Source: Candidatus Phytoplasma solani
GTDB lineage: Bacteria > Bacillota_I > Bacilli_A > Acholeplasmatales > Acholeplasmataceae
NCBI RefSeq assembly: GCF_041729705.1
Contig: NZ_CP103788.1
Location: forward strand, 310,001 to 374,000
Reading direction: 5' to 3'
DNA: 64,000 nt
Below the pieces are notes generated by a model. The model worked only from the letters and a program-made list of their open reading frames with translations. It made no database searches and was not told the DNA's origin. Shown piece by piece: positions 8,963-17,370 of the stretch. The position numbers and the translations under genes are program-made. Position 1 is the first letter of the stretch; each line of letters starts with the position of its first letter.

Positions 8963-10079
8963 ACATTAACTAACACATATGATCCCTTAAAAGGAAAGCA
9001 ATTAAAATTTCTTGATCTTCAAAGAAATATTATCTATCCCAAATTATAAAGCTCAAGTTATCTAAAAATATTTTATTCAAAATGTATCAAATTATGATTT
9101 TAAGAAGACAAGGCAATTAGACGGTAGGCAATGTTTTAAACAAGGAAAAATAACCATTTTTTTATTTAATTCTAGTTAAAAATAACCATTCAAATCGAGG
9201 CTGCTGAAACTTTTAAAACCATTCTTAAATTGGGAAATCTCTTGCCTTTATTATTATGATCTTAATATTTTTCTTTATCGTTATATTCCTTTAAAAAAAA
9301 TTATTTTTATCAAAACGGTAACCAAAAAGGTTTAAAACTAGATCATAAAAGTTGTATTTTTTCGGTCAACGTTATCATTGGTTCTAGTATTAATTTAGAA
9401 TCTGGTTTATCTTTTACCGGCAAATTGCAAAACACAAAAAGAAGCTATCATTGCAACTATTGGCGATAGTAGAGTTGTGCGCTAAGAGTTTAACGCAGAT
9501 CCAAATTACGCAGCTATATTTCAATTACCTTTGATGATCCTTGTCCAAATATAATTAATATGCAATTTCTAATTCTTGTCACAAAATTTCAAAAACACTC
9601 ATCTTGGAGCAAAAATGCTATGTTTTCGGTATTTTTTCAGAGAGATTCAAGTTGATAGCGCCGATGTTTTAGCAATTTACGTAGCTATAACTGAAGTTTT
9701 ACAACGAACAAAAGAAGGTAAAAGTCCTACTTTGATTAAAAATTTTTCTTATCGATTAAAAGGTCATTCTATCGATGACCAACCTTTTATTTATCACACC
9801 CAAGGAAAAAAATATGGAGCAAAAAAAGATCCGATTTTACGATTTGAAAAATATTTAATCAAAAAAGGAGATTTGAATTTAGAAAACATTAAGCAAATCA
9901 AAGAAAAAACAGAAAAAGATATTATTTTTAGTATATTAAAAAGTAAAAAAATATAATGAAAATAATATTGTAATAAAAAAACTTATGAACATATTTATGT
10001 TAAAATGACTCTTCAATTAGAAAAACGATATCAAGTGGCACAAGTTTTTTTAAAAATAATAACAAAAAAAGAAAAATAG
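8963..10079 (+). pseudogene. pdhA: Second copy of pdhA, heavily decayed
   Basis: The segment aligns with pdhA from its second codon to its stop. 8966 onward reads LTN-TYDPLKG-KQLKFLDLQRN (intact pdhA: LTNVYDPLKGQKLEILDAQGN) but the start codon is ACA instead of ATG. The middle (GSSINLESGLSF, then IATIGD) is scattered over three frames. 9645-9950 reads QVDSADVLAIYVAITEVLQR and DPILRFEKYLIKKG, and 9980-10079 gives the last residues (KTYEHIYVKMTLQLEKR). Many stops, frame changes and the changed thiamine motif show it is dead. No dead copies of pdhB-D follow, so only the first gene was duplicated, or only it survives. Confidence 0.92.
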
Positions 10080-10111
10080 TTTTTCAAACTAAAAAAAGGA
10101 TGTCAAATGAT

Positions 10112-10882
10112 ATGTTAATAGATACCCACGCCCACCTAAACCTAAAAACCTATGAAAAAGATTTTGATGAAGTTTTAAAAAGGGCATTTCAAAATGATAT
10201 CAAAAAAATGATTGTAGTCGGAATGGATGAAAAAAGCAACCAAAAAACTTTTGAAATAGCTAATAAATATCCAGACATGATGGTATCTTTCGGTATTCAT
10301 CCTTGTTCAGATTTTTCGCAAGAAACTCCAGAAAGTATTGTAAAATACTTAAACCACCCGCAAACAGTTGCTGTTGGAGAAATCGGATTAGATTTGCATC
10401 ATAGACAAGATAATTTAGAAATACAAAAAAAGTTTTTTCAAGTGCAAATAGAAATTGCAATCAAATTTAGATTACCGGTTATCATTCACGCTCGTAAATC
10501 TTTTGAAGAAATTTATCAATTATTGCTTCCTTATAAAGGACAAATCAGAGGGGTTTTTCATTGTTTGGTGTTTAGCGAAAGGGAAGTTAAGATGGCTCTT
10601 GAATTAGGATTTTATGTTGGTATTGGCGGAGTGGTAACTTTTGAAAACGCTAAAGTGACTCACCAAATTGCCAAAAATACTCCTTTAGATAGAATTTTAT
10701 TAGAAACAGACGCCCCCTTTTTAACTCCTTTTCCTTTCCAAAAAGAAAGAAATGAACCGGCACATATTAAACTTATTGCTGACAAAATTGCTCAATTAAG
10801 AAACATTTCTTTGCAAAAAGTCGCAACCCAAACGAGTAATAATGTTAATGAATTGTTTTTAAAACGAAAAAACCTTCAATAA
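10112..10882 (+). CDS. tatD: TatD-family metal-dependent DNase
   Basis: Metal-dependent hydrolase of the TatD family, cytoplasmic nucleases linked to DNA repair and turnover. The start DTHAHLN and the later segments VGEIGLDLHH, VIIHARKS, VFHCLVFS and LLETDAPFL carry the metal-binding His, Glu and Asp residues in the usual order, over 256 residues. The frame is also open from ATG 10100, but that codon overlaps the AAGGA site (10096-10100); ATG 10112, which gives the standard beginning MLIDTHAHLN, has normal spacing and is preferred. It lies directly after the dead pdhA copy. Confidence 0.93.
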   Translation: MLIDTHAHLNLKTYEKDFDEVLKRAFQNDIKKMIVVGMDEKSNQKTFEIANKYPDMMVSFGIHPCSDFSQETPESIVKYLNHPQTVAVGEIGLDLHHRQDNLEIQKKFFQVQIEIAIKFRLPVIIHARKSFEEIYQLLLPYKGQIRGVFHCLVFSEREVKMALELGFYVGIGGVVTFENAKVTHQIAKNTPLDRILLETDAPFLTPFPFQKERNEPAHIKLIADKIAQLRNISLQKVATQTSNNVNELFLKRKNLQ

Positions 10883-11085
10883 TGCATTATTACAACTTTA
10901 GAGAATTAATATTTGGAATATCTTTGCTAGTTTGAGCTAATTTTTTTCATTTTCAAAAAAACTTAACCAAGCAAAAATAAACCAATTTAACCTCATTTTT
11001 TTAGTTTATTAGTAATTGTCTAAAAGAAAGTTATATAGTCGGTAAAAAAATAGCAAATAAAACTGTTATAAAATAAAAAAAAAAT
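10883..11085. other. Convergent spacer between tatD and the OB-fold-like gene
   Basis: About 200 AT-rich bases between two convergent genes. Apart from the terminator hairpin at its right edge I see no gene or strong structure. Confidence 0.5.
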
Positions 11086-11115
11086 CAACCTTCATTATAT
11101 GTGGTTGATTGTATT
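11085..11115 (-). terminator. Terminator of the OB-fold-like gene
   Basis: AATCAACC ... GGTTGATT stem around a 12-nt loop, followed on the minus strand by nine T residues. The hairpin overlaps the stop codon of the minus-strand gene that ends at 11095. Confidence 0.8.
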
Positions 11116-11421
11116 TCTTTCCTCGTCATTGGTTTGTCTAAAACTATTGATATTGAAAAAGACCCCCGTTTGGGATGTTCTAATTTCACCATTTAAGACC
11201 TTAATTAATTGTCCTGGTTGTAAAAAAAATTCAGGATTATCGGCATCGATATGACTAAATTCAATTATTATTTGGTCATATTTTGTTTGCTTATCATCAA
11301 GATTTACTGAAACGTCAGAAGCAAACCATTGTCTTTTGTTGCCATCGGCTGTTTTTAAATACTTAACTTGCATTTCTACGTAAACATCTTTAACTTTCAT
11401 CACTTTTTGAACGTCATTCAT
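11095..11421 (-). CDS. Small conserved-looking protein, possibly OB-fold nucleic-acid binding
   Basis: Not firmly recognised. The 108-residue protein has no signal peptide or membrane segment. Its pattern of short strands with the ending LQPGQLIKVLNGEIRTSQTG followed by VFFNINSFR resembles the last strands of OB-fold proteins such as single-strand binding proteins (LxxGxxVxVxGxIRT..GVxxxIxS). That is an impression from strand pattern, not a motif match. An AGGTAGG-like site lies about 14 bases before the ATG. It stands alone on the minus strand between tatD and plsX with its own terminator, so it is probably expressed on its own. Confidence 0.65.
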   Translation of the reverse strand: MNDVQKVMKVKDVYVEMQVKYLKTADGNKRQWFASDVSVNLDDKQTKYDQIIIEFSHIDADNPEFFLQPGQLIKVLNGEIRTSQTGVFFNINSFRQTNDEERNTINHI

Positions 11422-11608
11422 ATTTTTAATTTAAACCTACCTTGTTTTTGATTGCTTTTTTTGAAAACTTATAATAAAGTAATACTTCAATAATATGATA
11501 AAATAGTACTGAATTGTTTAAAGAACGAAACAATTTTTTAATTAATAATTTCATTTAATATTATAACAAATTATAACAAATTTTAATTTAATAAAATCAA
11601 TTAACTTA

Positions 11609-11638
11609 TTTTTGATGTATTAGATTATACATCAAAAA
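11609..11638. promoter_or_regulatory. Perfect 12-bp inverted repeat upstream of plsX
   Basis: TTTTTGATGTAT (11609-11620) and ATACATCAAAAA (11627-11638) form a perfect 12-bp palindrome with a 6-bp spacer, 82 bp before the plsX start. The T-run is on the 5' side on both strands, so it cannot act as a normal terminator in either direction. An operator for a dimeric regulator or a 5' UTR hairpin fits better. Just upstream (about 11562-11580) the word ATAACAAATT occurs twice in tandem. Confidence 0.5.
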
Positions 11639-11719
11639 AACTAATCAAACATTATATTTTTAACCAAAAAAATATTAATATTTCGAATTATAACTTAATT
11701 AAAAGGAGTGTTGTTTTGG

Positions 11720-12733
11720 ATGAAAATAGCAGTAGATGCTATGGGAGGCGATTTTGCTCCTTTAGAAATTATCAAAGGGTGTTGTTTGGCTTTAGAAAAT
11801 AACCCTTCACTTCAAATCGTTTTATATGGCGATAAAAACCTAATTAATCCTATTCTTGAAAAAAATAGTTTTTTTTTAAACCAACAAATCACAATCAAAC
11901 ACACCCCTCATTTTTTAACAATGGATGATAAAAACATTAGAGATCAATTAAAGACAAAACCGAATGCTTCTTTATTTTTGGCATTCCAAGGGGCTTTAAA
12001 TGATGAAGTAGAAGGGGTAGTTTCTGCAGGAGCGACGCAAGCTTTAGTTTTGGCAGGTCATTTAATTTTAAAAAAAATGCCTTTGATGCAAAGAATTGCA
12101 ATCGCTCCTATGTTTAAATCATTTGATAATCGGATTCGGATTTTGCTAGATGCAGGGGCTAATGTAGAATTAAAACCACAACATTTATTAACGTTTGCTC
12201 ATTATGCTACCATCGTTGCTTATGAAATTTTAGCTATTAAAAATCCGCAAGTAAAACTTTTAAATATCGGAAAAGAGTTTAACAAAGGGCGATCAGTCGA
12301 ATTAGAAACTTATTCACTATTAAGCCAAGCTAAATATATTAATTTCGGTGGAAACGAAGAACCGCAAAACATGTTAAATACCTCGGCTGATATTTTATTA
12401 AGCGATGGATTTACTGCTAATATTGCTTTAAAAACTTACGAAGGAACAGTTTTAAACTTTATGAAAAACATCAAACAAATTATGACTAAAAGTTTGACCA
12501 AAAAAATCATTACTAAATTATGTTTTCAAAAAGAATTACAGAAATTACAAAAACAAGTAGACCCACGTGAAATTGGTGGTGCTATGCTTTTAGGATTGAA
12601 TAAAGTCGTCATTAAAGCTCATGGCTCTTCTCAAGCTTATCCCTTCTGTCAAGCCATTTTACAAGCGCAAAAATTGATTTCAGCCAAGATAAATCAAAAA
12701 ATTACTAAAATATTGAAAAATCAAGAATTATGA
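11720..12733 (+). CDS. plsX: Phosphate acyltransferase PlsX
   Basis: Makes acyl-phosphate from acyl carrier protein or fatty acid precursors, the first acyl donor step of phosphatidic acid synthesis in Gram-positive-type bacteria. The protein (337 residues from ATG 11720) starts with MKIAVDAMGGDFAP, the signature of PlsX, and has VSAGATQALVLAG and LLSDGFTANIALK further on. The frame extends to a GTG at 11708, but that GTG overlaps the AAAAGGAG site (11701-11707); ATG 11720 is the better start. It overlaps rnc by four bases (ATGA), so the two are co-translated. Confidence 0.95.
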   Translation: MKIAVDAMGGDFAPLEIIKGCCLALENNPSLQIVLYGDKNLINPILEKNSFFLNQQITIKHTPHFLTMDDKNIRDQLKTKPNASLFLAFQGALNDEVEGVVSAGATQALVLAGHLILKKMPLMQRIAIAPMFKSFDNRIRILLDAGANVELKPQHLLTFAHYATIVAYEILAIKNPQVKLLNIGKEFNKGRSVELETYSLLSQAKYINFGGNEEPQNMLNTSADILLSDGFTANIALKTYEGTVLNFMKNIKQIMTKSLTKKIITKLCFQKELQKLQKQVDPREIGGAMLLGLNKVVIKAHGSSQAYPFCQAILQAQKLISAKINQKITKILKNQEL

Positions 12734-13398
12734 ATATTCAAGAATTTTTAAAAAAGATTGATATTGTACCTAACAATATGGCTTTATATAAAAAAGCTTT
12801 AACACACAGTTCTTATTCGAATGAAAAATTTCTTTCGCAAGAAGATAACGAAAGATTAGAGTTTTTAGGTGATGCTATCATCGGACTTTTAATGGCTGAT
12901 CATTTATATCAAAAAAATAAAGAAGATGAAGGGATTATGACCAAAAAAAGAGCTCAAGCTGTCTGCGAAAGATCTTTGACTATTTATGCTCAAAATATTA
13001 ACTTACAAAATTATCTTTTTTTAGGCAGGGGCGAAAAAAACAAAGATTTTAATACCAAAAGTATTATGGCTGATGCTTTTGAGGCTTTATTTGGAGCAAT
13101 TTATCTAGATTTAGGATATCTTTTTGCTAAAAAAGTTTTTCAAAAATTAGTTATTCCTCATTTATCAAAGGTAATTGATGTTATAGACTTTAAAACCCAA
13201 TTACAAGAAATAGTCCAATCGGATAAAAAAACAATTCAATATAAAATAGTATCCGAACAAGGACCGGCGCATGCTAAAAAATTTGTGGCTGAAGTTTATT
13301 TAGAAAAAAAATTATTAGGTAGTGGCGAGGGGACGACCAAAAAAGCAGCTGAACAAAAAGCAGCTCAAGAAGCGTTATCTAAGGTTGCTAAAATTTAA
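12730..13398 (+). CDS. rnc: Ribonuclease III
   Basis: Double-strand-specific endonuclease that processes ribosomal RNA precursors and structured transcripts. The 222-residue protein has the catalytic signature NERLEFLGDA at residues 40-49, the second acidic cluster (MADAFEALFGAIYLD near 117) and a C-terminal double-stranded RNA-binding domain ending in GEGTTKKAAEQKAAQEAL. The ATG lies inside the plsX stop (ATGA). plsX-rnc linkage is also known in Firmicutes. The next gene follows after 12 bases. Confidence 0.96.
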   Translation: MNIQEFLKKIDIVPNNMALYKKALTHSSYSNEKFLSQEDNERLEFLGDAIIGLLMADHLYQKNKEDEGIMTKKRAQAVCERSLTIYAQNINLQNYLFLGRGEKNKDFNTKSIMADAFEALFGAIYLDLGYLFAKKVFQKLVIPHLSKVIDVIDFKTQLQEIVQSDKKTIQYKIVSEQGPAHAKKFVAEVYLEKKLLGSGEGTTKKAAEQKAAQEALSKVAKI

Positions 13399-13410
13399 AA
13401 AAGGTGTTAT

Positions 13411-14025
13411 ATGTTTAAAAAACTGCATGAAGATGGTTTTTTGTTAACTGAAAAAATATTAATCCAAGAATATCAAAAATTAGGATTAACTTACCCAGAA
13501 TTAACTATTTTGCTGTTTTTATTGGATTTTTCCAAAAAAAGAATTTTTTCTTCCAATGCTTTAGCTAAAAAAGCAGGCATTAGCAAAAATGAAGTTGAAA
13601 ATATTTTAGAACAATTGCTTGCGAAAGGTTTTTTTGAACTTCTGCAAGAAACTAAAAGTCATAAAATAATTGAAGTTTTTTCTCTTAGTTTGACCTTTAA
13701 AAAATTAGAAAAGGTTTATTTAGAAAGAATCAAGAAAATTAAAGATGCCGCTGTCACTTCTTTGATTCAAGAAACTATTGATTGGTTAGAAAAAAACAAA
13801 GGTCAAGAATTAGTGTCTTATGAACTCGATGTTGTTAAAGGTTGGTATCAAAGCACAGATTTTAGTCATCAAGATATTAAAGCCACTATTGAAGAAGCAT
13901 TGCATTACAAAAAAACATCGGTTTTTTATATTGATAAAATATTGCATAAAAAAAAAATAACCCAAATAGAGCCTGATGAAAACGCTGATAAAATCTTGCA
14001 AAAACTTTTTAAAAAAGTAAAATAA
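13411..14025 (+). CDS. dnaD: DnaD-like replication protein
   Basis: The 204-residue protein matches the two-part plan of DnaD: an N-terminal winged-helix domain (LTYPELTILLFLLDF, then SSNALAKKAGISKNEVENIL, residues 26-72) and a C-terminal DnaB_2-type domain (YELDVVKGWYQSTDF ... VFYIDKIL, residues 136-184). DnaD helps load the replicative helicase in low-GC Gram-positive bacteria. Assignment rests on domain pattern, so DnaB-like or a shortened primosomal relative is possible. AAAGGTG precedes the ATG; it is probably the last gene of plsX-rnc-dnaD. Confidence 0.8.
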   Translation: MFKKLHEDGFLLTEKILIQEYQKLGLTYPELTILLFLLDFSKKRIFSSNALAKKAGISKNEVENILEQLLAKGFFELLQETKSHKIIEVFSLSLTFKKLEKVYLERIKKIKDAAVTSLIQETIDWLEKNKGQELVSYELDVVKGWYQSTDFSHQDIKATIEEALHYKKTSVFYIDKILHKKKITQIEPDENADKILQKLFKKVK

Positions 14026-14145
14026 AACAATAGTTCAATTAAAACTGGTATTTAGAATGTAATTTTGCTGGTAAAATAATTAAAAGATATAAAATTATCA
14101 TTTAGGGATGTTGTAACACAATAAGGAAGGTAAAATGTAATAAAA

Positions 14146-14565
14146 ATGAAATTTATAGCTACTAAAAAAACAAAAATCATTGTTGGAGCTGCTTTTATTA
14201 TAACTACTCTTTATTTAGGTTTAGGTTTTTGGATTTCTTTTAATCCGATAAATTGGCTTTCTCCCCAACAAACTTGGGCAAAAGAATCTGGAGAAAGCTT
14301 GTTGATTTTAGTTAAAGAGTTCGATGAAGAAAAAGATCAAAATAAAAAAAAACATAAAAAAAAAGAAATTAAAAATCAGTTAAATAAAATCAAGATTCTT
14401 GTTATCCAACGTTATCAAAATGAATCAAGATATAAGAAAAATTTTAATTCTGTGAATGATGCTTACAAAACGTCGTTTCTCAATAATAATTCCAAAACAG
14501 ACAACATAACTGTCAAAAACGCTCAAGAACTTAAAGAGGCGATTGATAATTTATTCAACGAATAG
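14146..14565 (+). CDS. Small membrane-anchored or exported protein, unknown function
   Basis: Not recognised. The 139 residues begin with a basic stretch (MKFIATKKTK) and one hydrophobic segment (about residues 11-32), followed by a highly charged Lys/Glu/Asn-rich domain (KKKHKKKEIKNQLNKIK) with helix-like periodicity. It could be a type II membrane anchor or a secreted protein whose signal is cleaved near FNPINWLS. A good AGGAAGG site (14124-14130) is placed for an ATG at 14135 that is followed at once by TAA; the long frame starts at ATG 14146. It sits next to mobile-element relics, as many phytoplasma secreted proteins do, but no known effector motif is seen. Confidence 0.6.
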   Translation: MKFIATKKTKIIVGAAFIITTLYLGLGFWISFNPINWLSPQQTWAKESGESLLILVKEFDEEKDQNKKKHKKKEIKNQLNKIKILVIQRYQNESRYKKNFNSVNDAYKTSFLNNNSKTDNITVKNAQELKEAIDNLFNE

Positions 14566-14578
14566 TAAGTTCGAAAGA

Positions 14579-14609
14579 AAAAAACTCTATTCAATAAAAA
14601 GGGTTTTTT
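14579..14609 (+). terminator. Weak terminator after the small exported protein
   Basis: AAAAAACTC (about 14579-14587) can pair with GGGTTTTTT (14600-14608, one G-T pair), followed by TTAATTTT. The stem is mostly A-T with a 12-nt loop, so it is modest. Confidence 0.5.
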
Positions 14610-14757
14610 AATTTTAAAGGTGATAATATATTTTTTGGTTCGCTTTCGATAATTTATTGGTTGATTTAAAAAATAAATATGCCCAATGACTGTCATTTTG
14701 AATCCTTGAACATAAAAATAAATTAAAATAATTGGATAAAGAATTTTCAATTATTCT

Positions 14758-15120
14758 ATTAGTCCACCAAAGAGGCCTAAAAACCAAAATAGCCAGAAAA
14801 CCCGATCAAACCCTTTTCTTTGAGTAGATATAGTTGGTTAGTTATTTGAAAGAATAACGGCTTACAGCAATTCATAAAAGTAGATTAAGACCAAATCAGT
14901 TAGCCAAGAGGATTTTGTGACCAAATTGTTTCACAGATAAAAGCCTGCAATGACCTAAGAAGACAAAGTAGATATGTAAAATAATATAGCCTACTGGGTA
15001 AAGCTACCAAAAAAAACTCCCGAAAGAAAAGCGTCTAACAAGATTGTAGTTTTATCTTGGTTAGTTATCTGTTGAAAAAACCTGAAATTTCACCGATAGT
15101 CAGGAAAGAAAAGAAAGGTT
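14758..15120 (+). mobile_element. Decayed element relic, homologous to 660-320 on the minus strand
   Basis: This stretch is richer in G and C than other gaps here and matches the minus strand of the 320-660 region (CACCAAAGAGGCCTAAA and GATATAGTTGGTTAGTTATT, followed by GAATAAC and ATAAAAGTA words). All three plus frames are interrupted by many stops, so it is old. It directly abuts the inverted-repeat element at 15125-15457, which supports a mobile origin. No transposase catalytic motif can be read. The word TTGGTTAGTTAT also recurs near 15057. Confidence 0.4.
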
Positions 15121-15124
15121 GGGG

Positions 15125-15457
15125 TGTTATAAAAAAGTGTAAATGTTTTAGACGCATTTTTAACAGGCTATTTTTATTTTTTTATTTTTTTTAAACAAAA
15201 ATTCAATAAGTTGGGGCGAAAAAAGATAAAACAATTATTACTTTCATATTATAAGGCACAATATTTCCTAAAAGGTTACCAATTTTTTTCATTTTTTTAC
15301 GAAGCTGTGTTAAAAAATTTTTGATAGAGTTTTGGGTGATTGTTGAAAAATCATTCATTTAAAATGCCTTTTTTTTCTTAAAAACACAAAAAGACTAGTT
15401 GCAAAAACTAGCCTATTTAGGTATTAAAAATTAATTCATTTACACTTTTTTATAACA
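15125..15457. mobile_element. 333-bp element with perfect 21-bp terminal inverted repeats, MITE-like
   Basis: The left end (15125-15145, beginning TGTTATAAAAAAGTG) is the exact reverse complement of the right end (15437-15457). The element begins with TG and ends with CA, as IS3-family and many other insertion sequences do. It contains no intact open frame, so it is either a non-autonomous MITE-like element or the collapsed shell of an insertion sequence. Near its right end is a hairpin (GACTAGTT...AACTAGCC). Flanking bases (GGG left, GTG right) do not form a convincing target duplication. A degraded copy of its right end lies at 655-770. Confidence 0.7.
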
Positions 15458-15476
15458 GTGCATAATCAATAAAATC

Positions 15477-15508
15477 AAAATCCCCCTTTTAACAAAGGGG
15501 ATTTTTTT
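15477..15508. terminator. Bidirectional terminator-like hairpin
   Basis: AAAATCCCC (15477-15485) with GGGGATTTT (15498-15506) forms a strong stem with CTTTT...AAAG inside and T or A runs on both sides, so it could stop transcription from either side. It lies between the inverted-repeat element and the end of pyrG. Confidence 0.75.
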
Positions 15509-15678
15509 ATATTAAATTATTAAATAATGTTGCTAAATCATCATCAAAAACATCAGAAAAATTAAGCCAAACCCAAAAACAAAAAGATTATCATTTAAGA
15601 TTGCTTTTATAAGTATTTAATTTTTTAACTTAAAGAATAAAATAGTTTATAATTGCTTATCAATTTTTAAGTTATTTT
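15509..15678. other. Spacer downstream of pyrG with a short minus-strand protein-like relic
   Basis: On the minus strand 15590-15515 reads WLNFSDVFDDDLATLFNNLI and a stop, an acidic ending like the C-terminus of a real protein, but the frame is closed by stops immediately upstream. It may be the tail of a lost gene that used the 15477-15508 terminator. Nothing else is seen. Confidence 0.3.
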
Positions 15679-17304
15679 TTACTCAAATGTTTTTTTATTT
15701 AACAAAGAAGCTTCAATAAAACTTTGAAACAAAGGATGCGGTTTTAAAGGGCGTGATAAAAATTCTGGGTGAAATTGAACTGCTATAAACCAGGGATGAT
15801 TTTTTAACTCAATTATTTCTGGTAGGTTTTGTTCAGGATTAAAACCCGCTACCACAAAATCATTATTTTTTTCAAATAAAGAGACATAATTATAATTCAT
15901 TTCAAAGCGATGGCGGTGTCTTTCGTAAATCGTTTTTTGTTGATAAATAGCTTTACTTTTACTATCTTCTTTCAGGTCACATTGATAAGAACCTAATCTC
16001 AAAGTGCCGCCTAAATTAGTATCTGTTGTTTTTTTAGTAATCACTGGATGAATGGTTAATTCATCAATTTCAGTTGAATTAGCTCCATCTAATAACAAGA
16101 TATGACGGGCATATTCGATTACTGCTAACTGCATTCCGAAACAAATACCAAAAAAAGGAATCTTTTTCTCGCGGACATATTGGATTGCTAAAATTTTTCC
16201 TTCCACCGCGCGAGCGCCAAAACCATGAGGAACTAAAATGCCATCACATCCACTTAACCAAAAATCGAGATTGTTTTTATTTAATTGTTCAGAATCGATC
16301 CATTTAATTTCAATATCACAATCACAATGATAAGCGGCATGTTTTAAAGCTTCGGAAATTGATAAATAAGCATCGTGCAAAATAACATATTTACCAACTA
16401 AACCAATCACTATTTTTTTTTTTAAGTTTTGAATGCGAGTGATCAAAGTTCGCCATTCCTGCAAATTGGCTTTGAAGGGGGTTGGTAGTTGAAAATGATT
16501 TAAAATAAAATCATCGATCCCTTGTTCGGCTAAATTGATAATGATTTGATATAAAACATCAACATCTAAAGCTTCAAAAATAGCTTTTGGATCGATATCA
16601 CATAAAGAAGCGATTTTGTTTTTGGTTTCTTGATTGATGGGGATTTCACTTCTTAAAACCAAAATTTGAGGTTGTATCCCTAAAGAACGTAATTCTTTGA
16701 CGCTGTGTTGGGTTGGTTTGGTCTTGATTTCTTTAGCTTTTTTTAAATAAGGGATTAAAGTGGTGTGCAAATACAACACATTATGATATCCAAATTCATG
16801 ACGAAATTGCCTAATGGCTTCTAAAAAAGGAGCTGACTCCATATCACCAACAGTGCCACCAATTTCAACGATAACAACATCAGATTGATGAAATAAAGTA
16901 GCTTGGACTAACTTTTGTTTGATTTCTTCGGTGATATGGGGAATCACTTGAACGGTTTTGCCTAAATATTTGCCTTGTCTTTCTTTGTTGATGACGCTTT
17001 GATAAATTTGACCTGATGTAATGTTGGAATTTTTAGACATGTTTTCATCTAAAAACCTTTCATAATGCCCTAAATCAAGATCTGTTTCGGCGCCATCATC
17101 GGTAACAAAAACTTCTCCATGCTGATAAGGGCTCATAGTGCCAGGATCGATGTTAATATAAGGGTCTAATTTTTGAATACTAACTTTTAAGCCACGATTT
17201 TTCAAAATTTGTCCGATTGAAGCGGCAGTAATCCCCTTACCTAAACTAGAAACAACCCCTCCGGTAATAAAAATAAATTTTGCGTTTAAGCATTTATTAT
17301 TCAA
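15679..17304 (-). CDS. pyrG: CTP synthase
   Basis: Converts UTP to CTP with ATP and glutamine. The 541-residue protein has the N-terminal synthetase domain ([14 protein letters not shown] at residues 12-25; [17 protein letters not shown]) and the C-terminal glutaminase domain with nucleophile cysteine in [12 protein letters not shown] (about residue 387) and the HPEF partner motif near the end. The start is TTG, with AAAGGA ten bases upstream; no ATG lies before the conserved motif. Last gene of a minus-strand series. It normally follows rpoE directly in Firmicutes; here pssA and psd lie between them. Confidence 0.96.
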   Translation of the reverse strand: MNNKCLNAKFIFITGGVVSSLGKGITAASIGQILKNRGLKVSIQKLDPYINIDPGTMSPYQHGEVFVTDDGAETDLDLGHYERFLDENMSKNSNITSGQIYQSVINKERQGKYLGKTVQVIPHITEEIKQKLVQATLFHQSDVVIVEIGGTVGDMESAPFLEAIRQFRHEFGYHNVLYLHTTLIPYLKKAKEIKTKPTQHSVKELRSLGIQPQILVLRSEIPINQETKNKIASLCDIDPKAIFEALDVDVLYQIIINLAEQGIDDFILNHFQLPTPFKANLQEWRTLITRIQNLKKKIVIGLVGKYVILHDAYLSISEALKHAAYHCDCDIEIKWIDSEQLNKNNLDFWLSGCDGILVPHGFGARAVEGKILAIQYVREKKIPFFGICFGMQLAVIEYARHILLLDGANSTEIDELTIHPVITKKTTDTNLGGTLRLGSYQCDLKEDSKSKAIYQQKTIYERHRHRFEMNYNYVSLFEKNNDFVVAGFNPEQNLPEIIELKNHPWFIAVQFHPEFLSRPLKPHPLFQSFIEASLLNKKTFE

Positions 17305-17370
17305 AACGTTTTTGTCCTTTCTTGTTGATACAATAAAATATTTTTAATAATTACTTCTTCAAAAAAAGTT

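Noticed and set aside
10100-10111. ATG 10100 as the tatD start
   Set aside because: It overlaps the ribosome binding site; the family N-terminus begins at ATG 10112.
11609-11638. FapR operator
   Set aside because: The palindrome does not resemble the known TTAGTACC...-type FapR site and no fapR gene is visible.
14523-14750. Minus-strand 75-codon frame with QGFKMTVIGH, like sugar/nucleoside ABC permeases
   Set aside because: The stretch is short, overlaps the end of the plus-strand gene and its terminator, and the rest shows no permease pattern that I can follow.
14758-15120. RNase P RNA or tmRNA
   Set aside because: Relatively G/C-rich for a gap, but none of the conserved RNase P or tmRNA words is present on either strand, and it matches a second decayed copy at 320-660.
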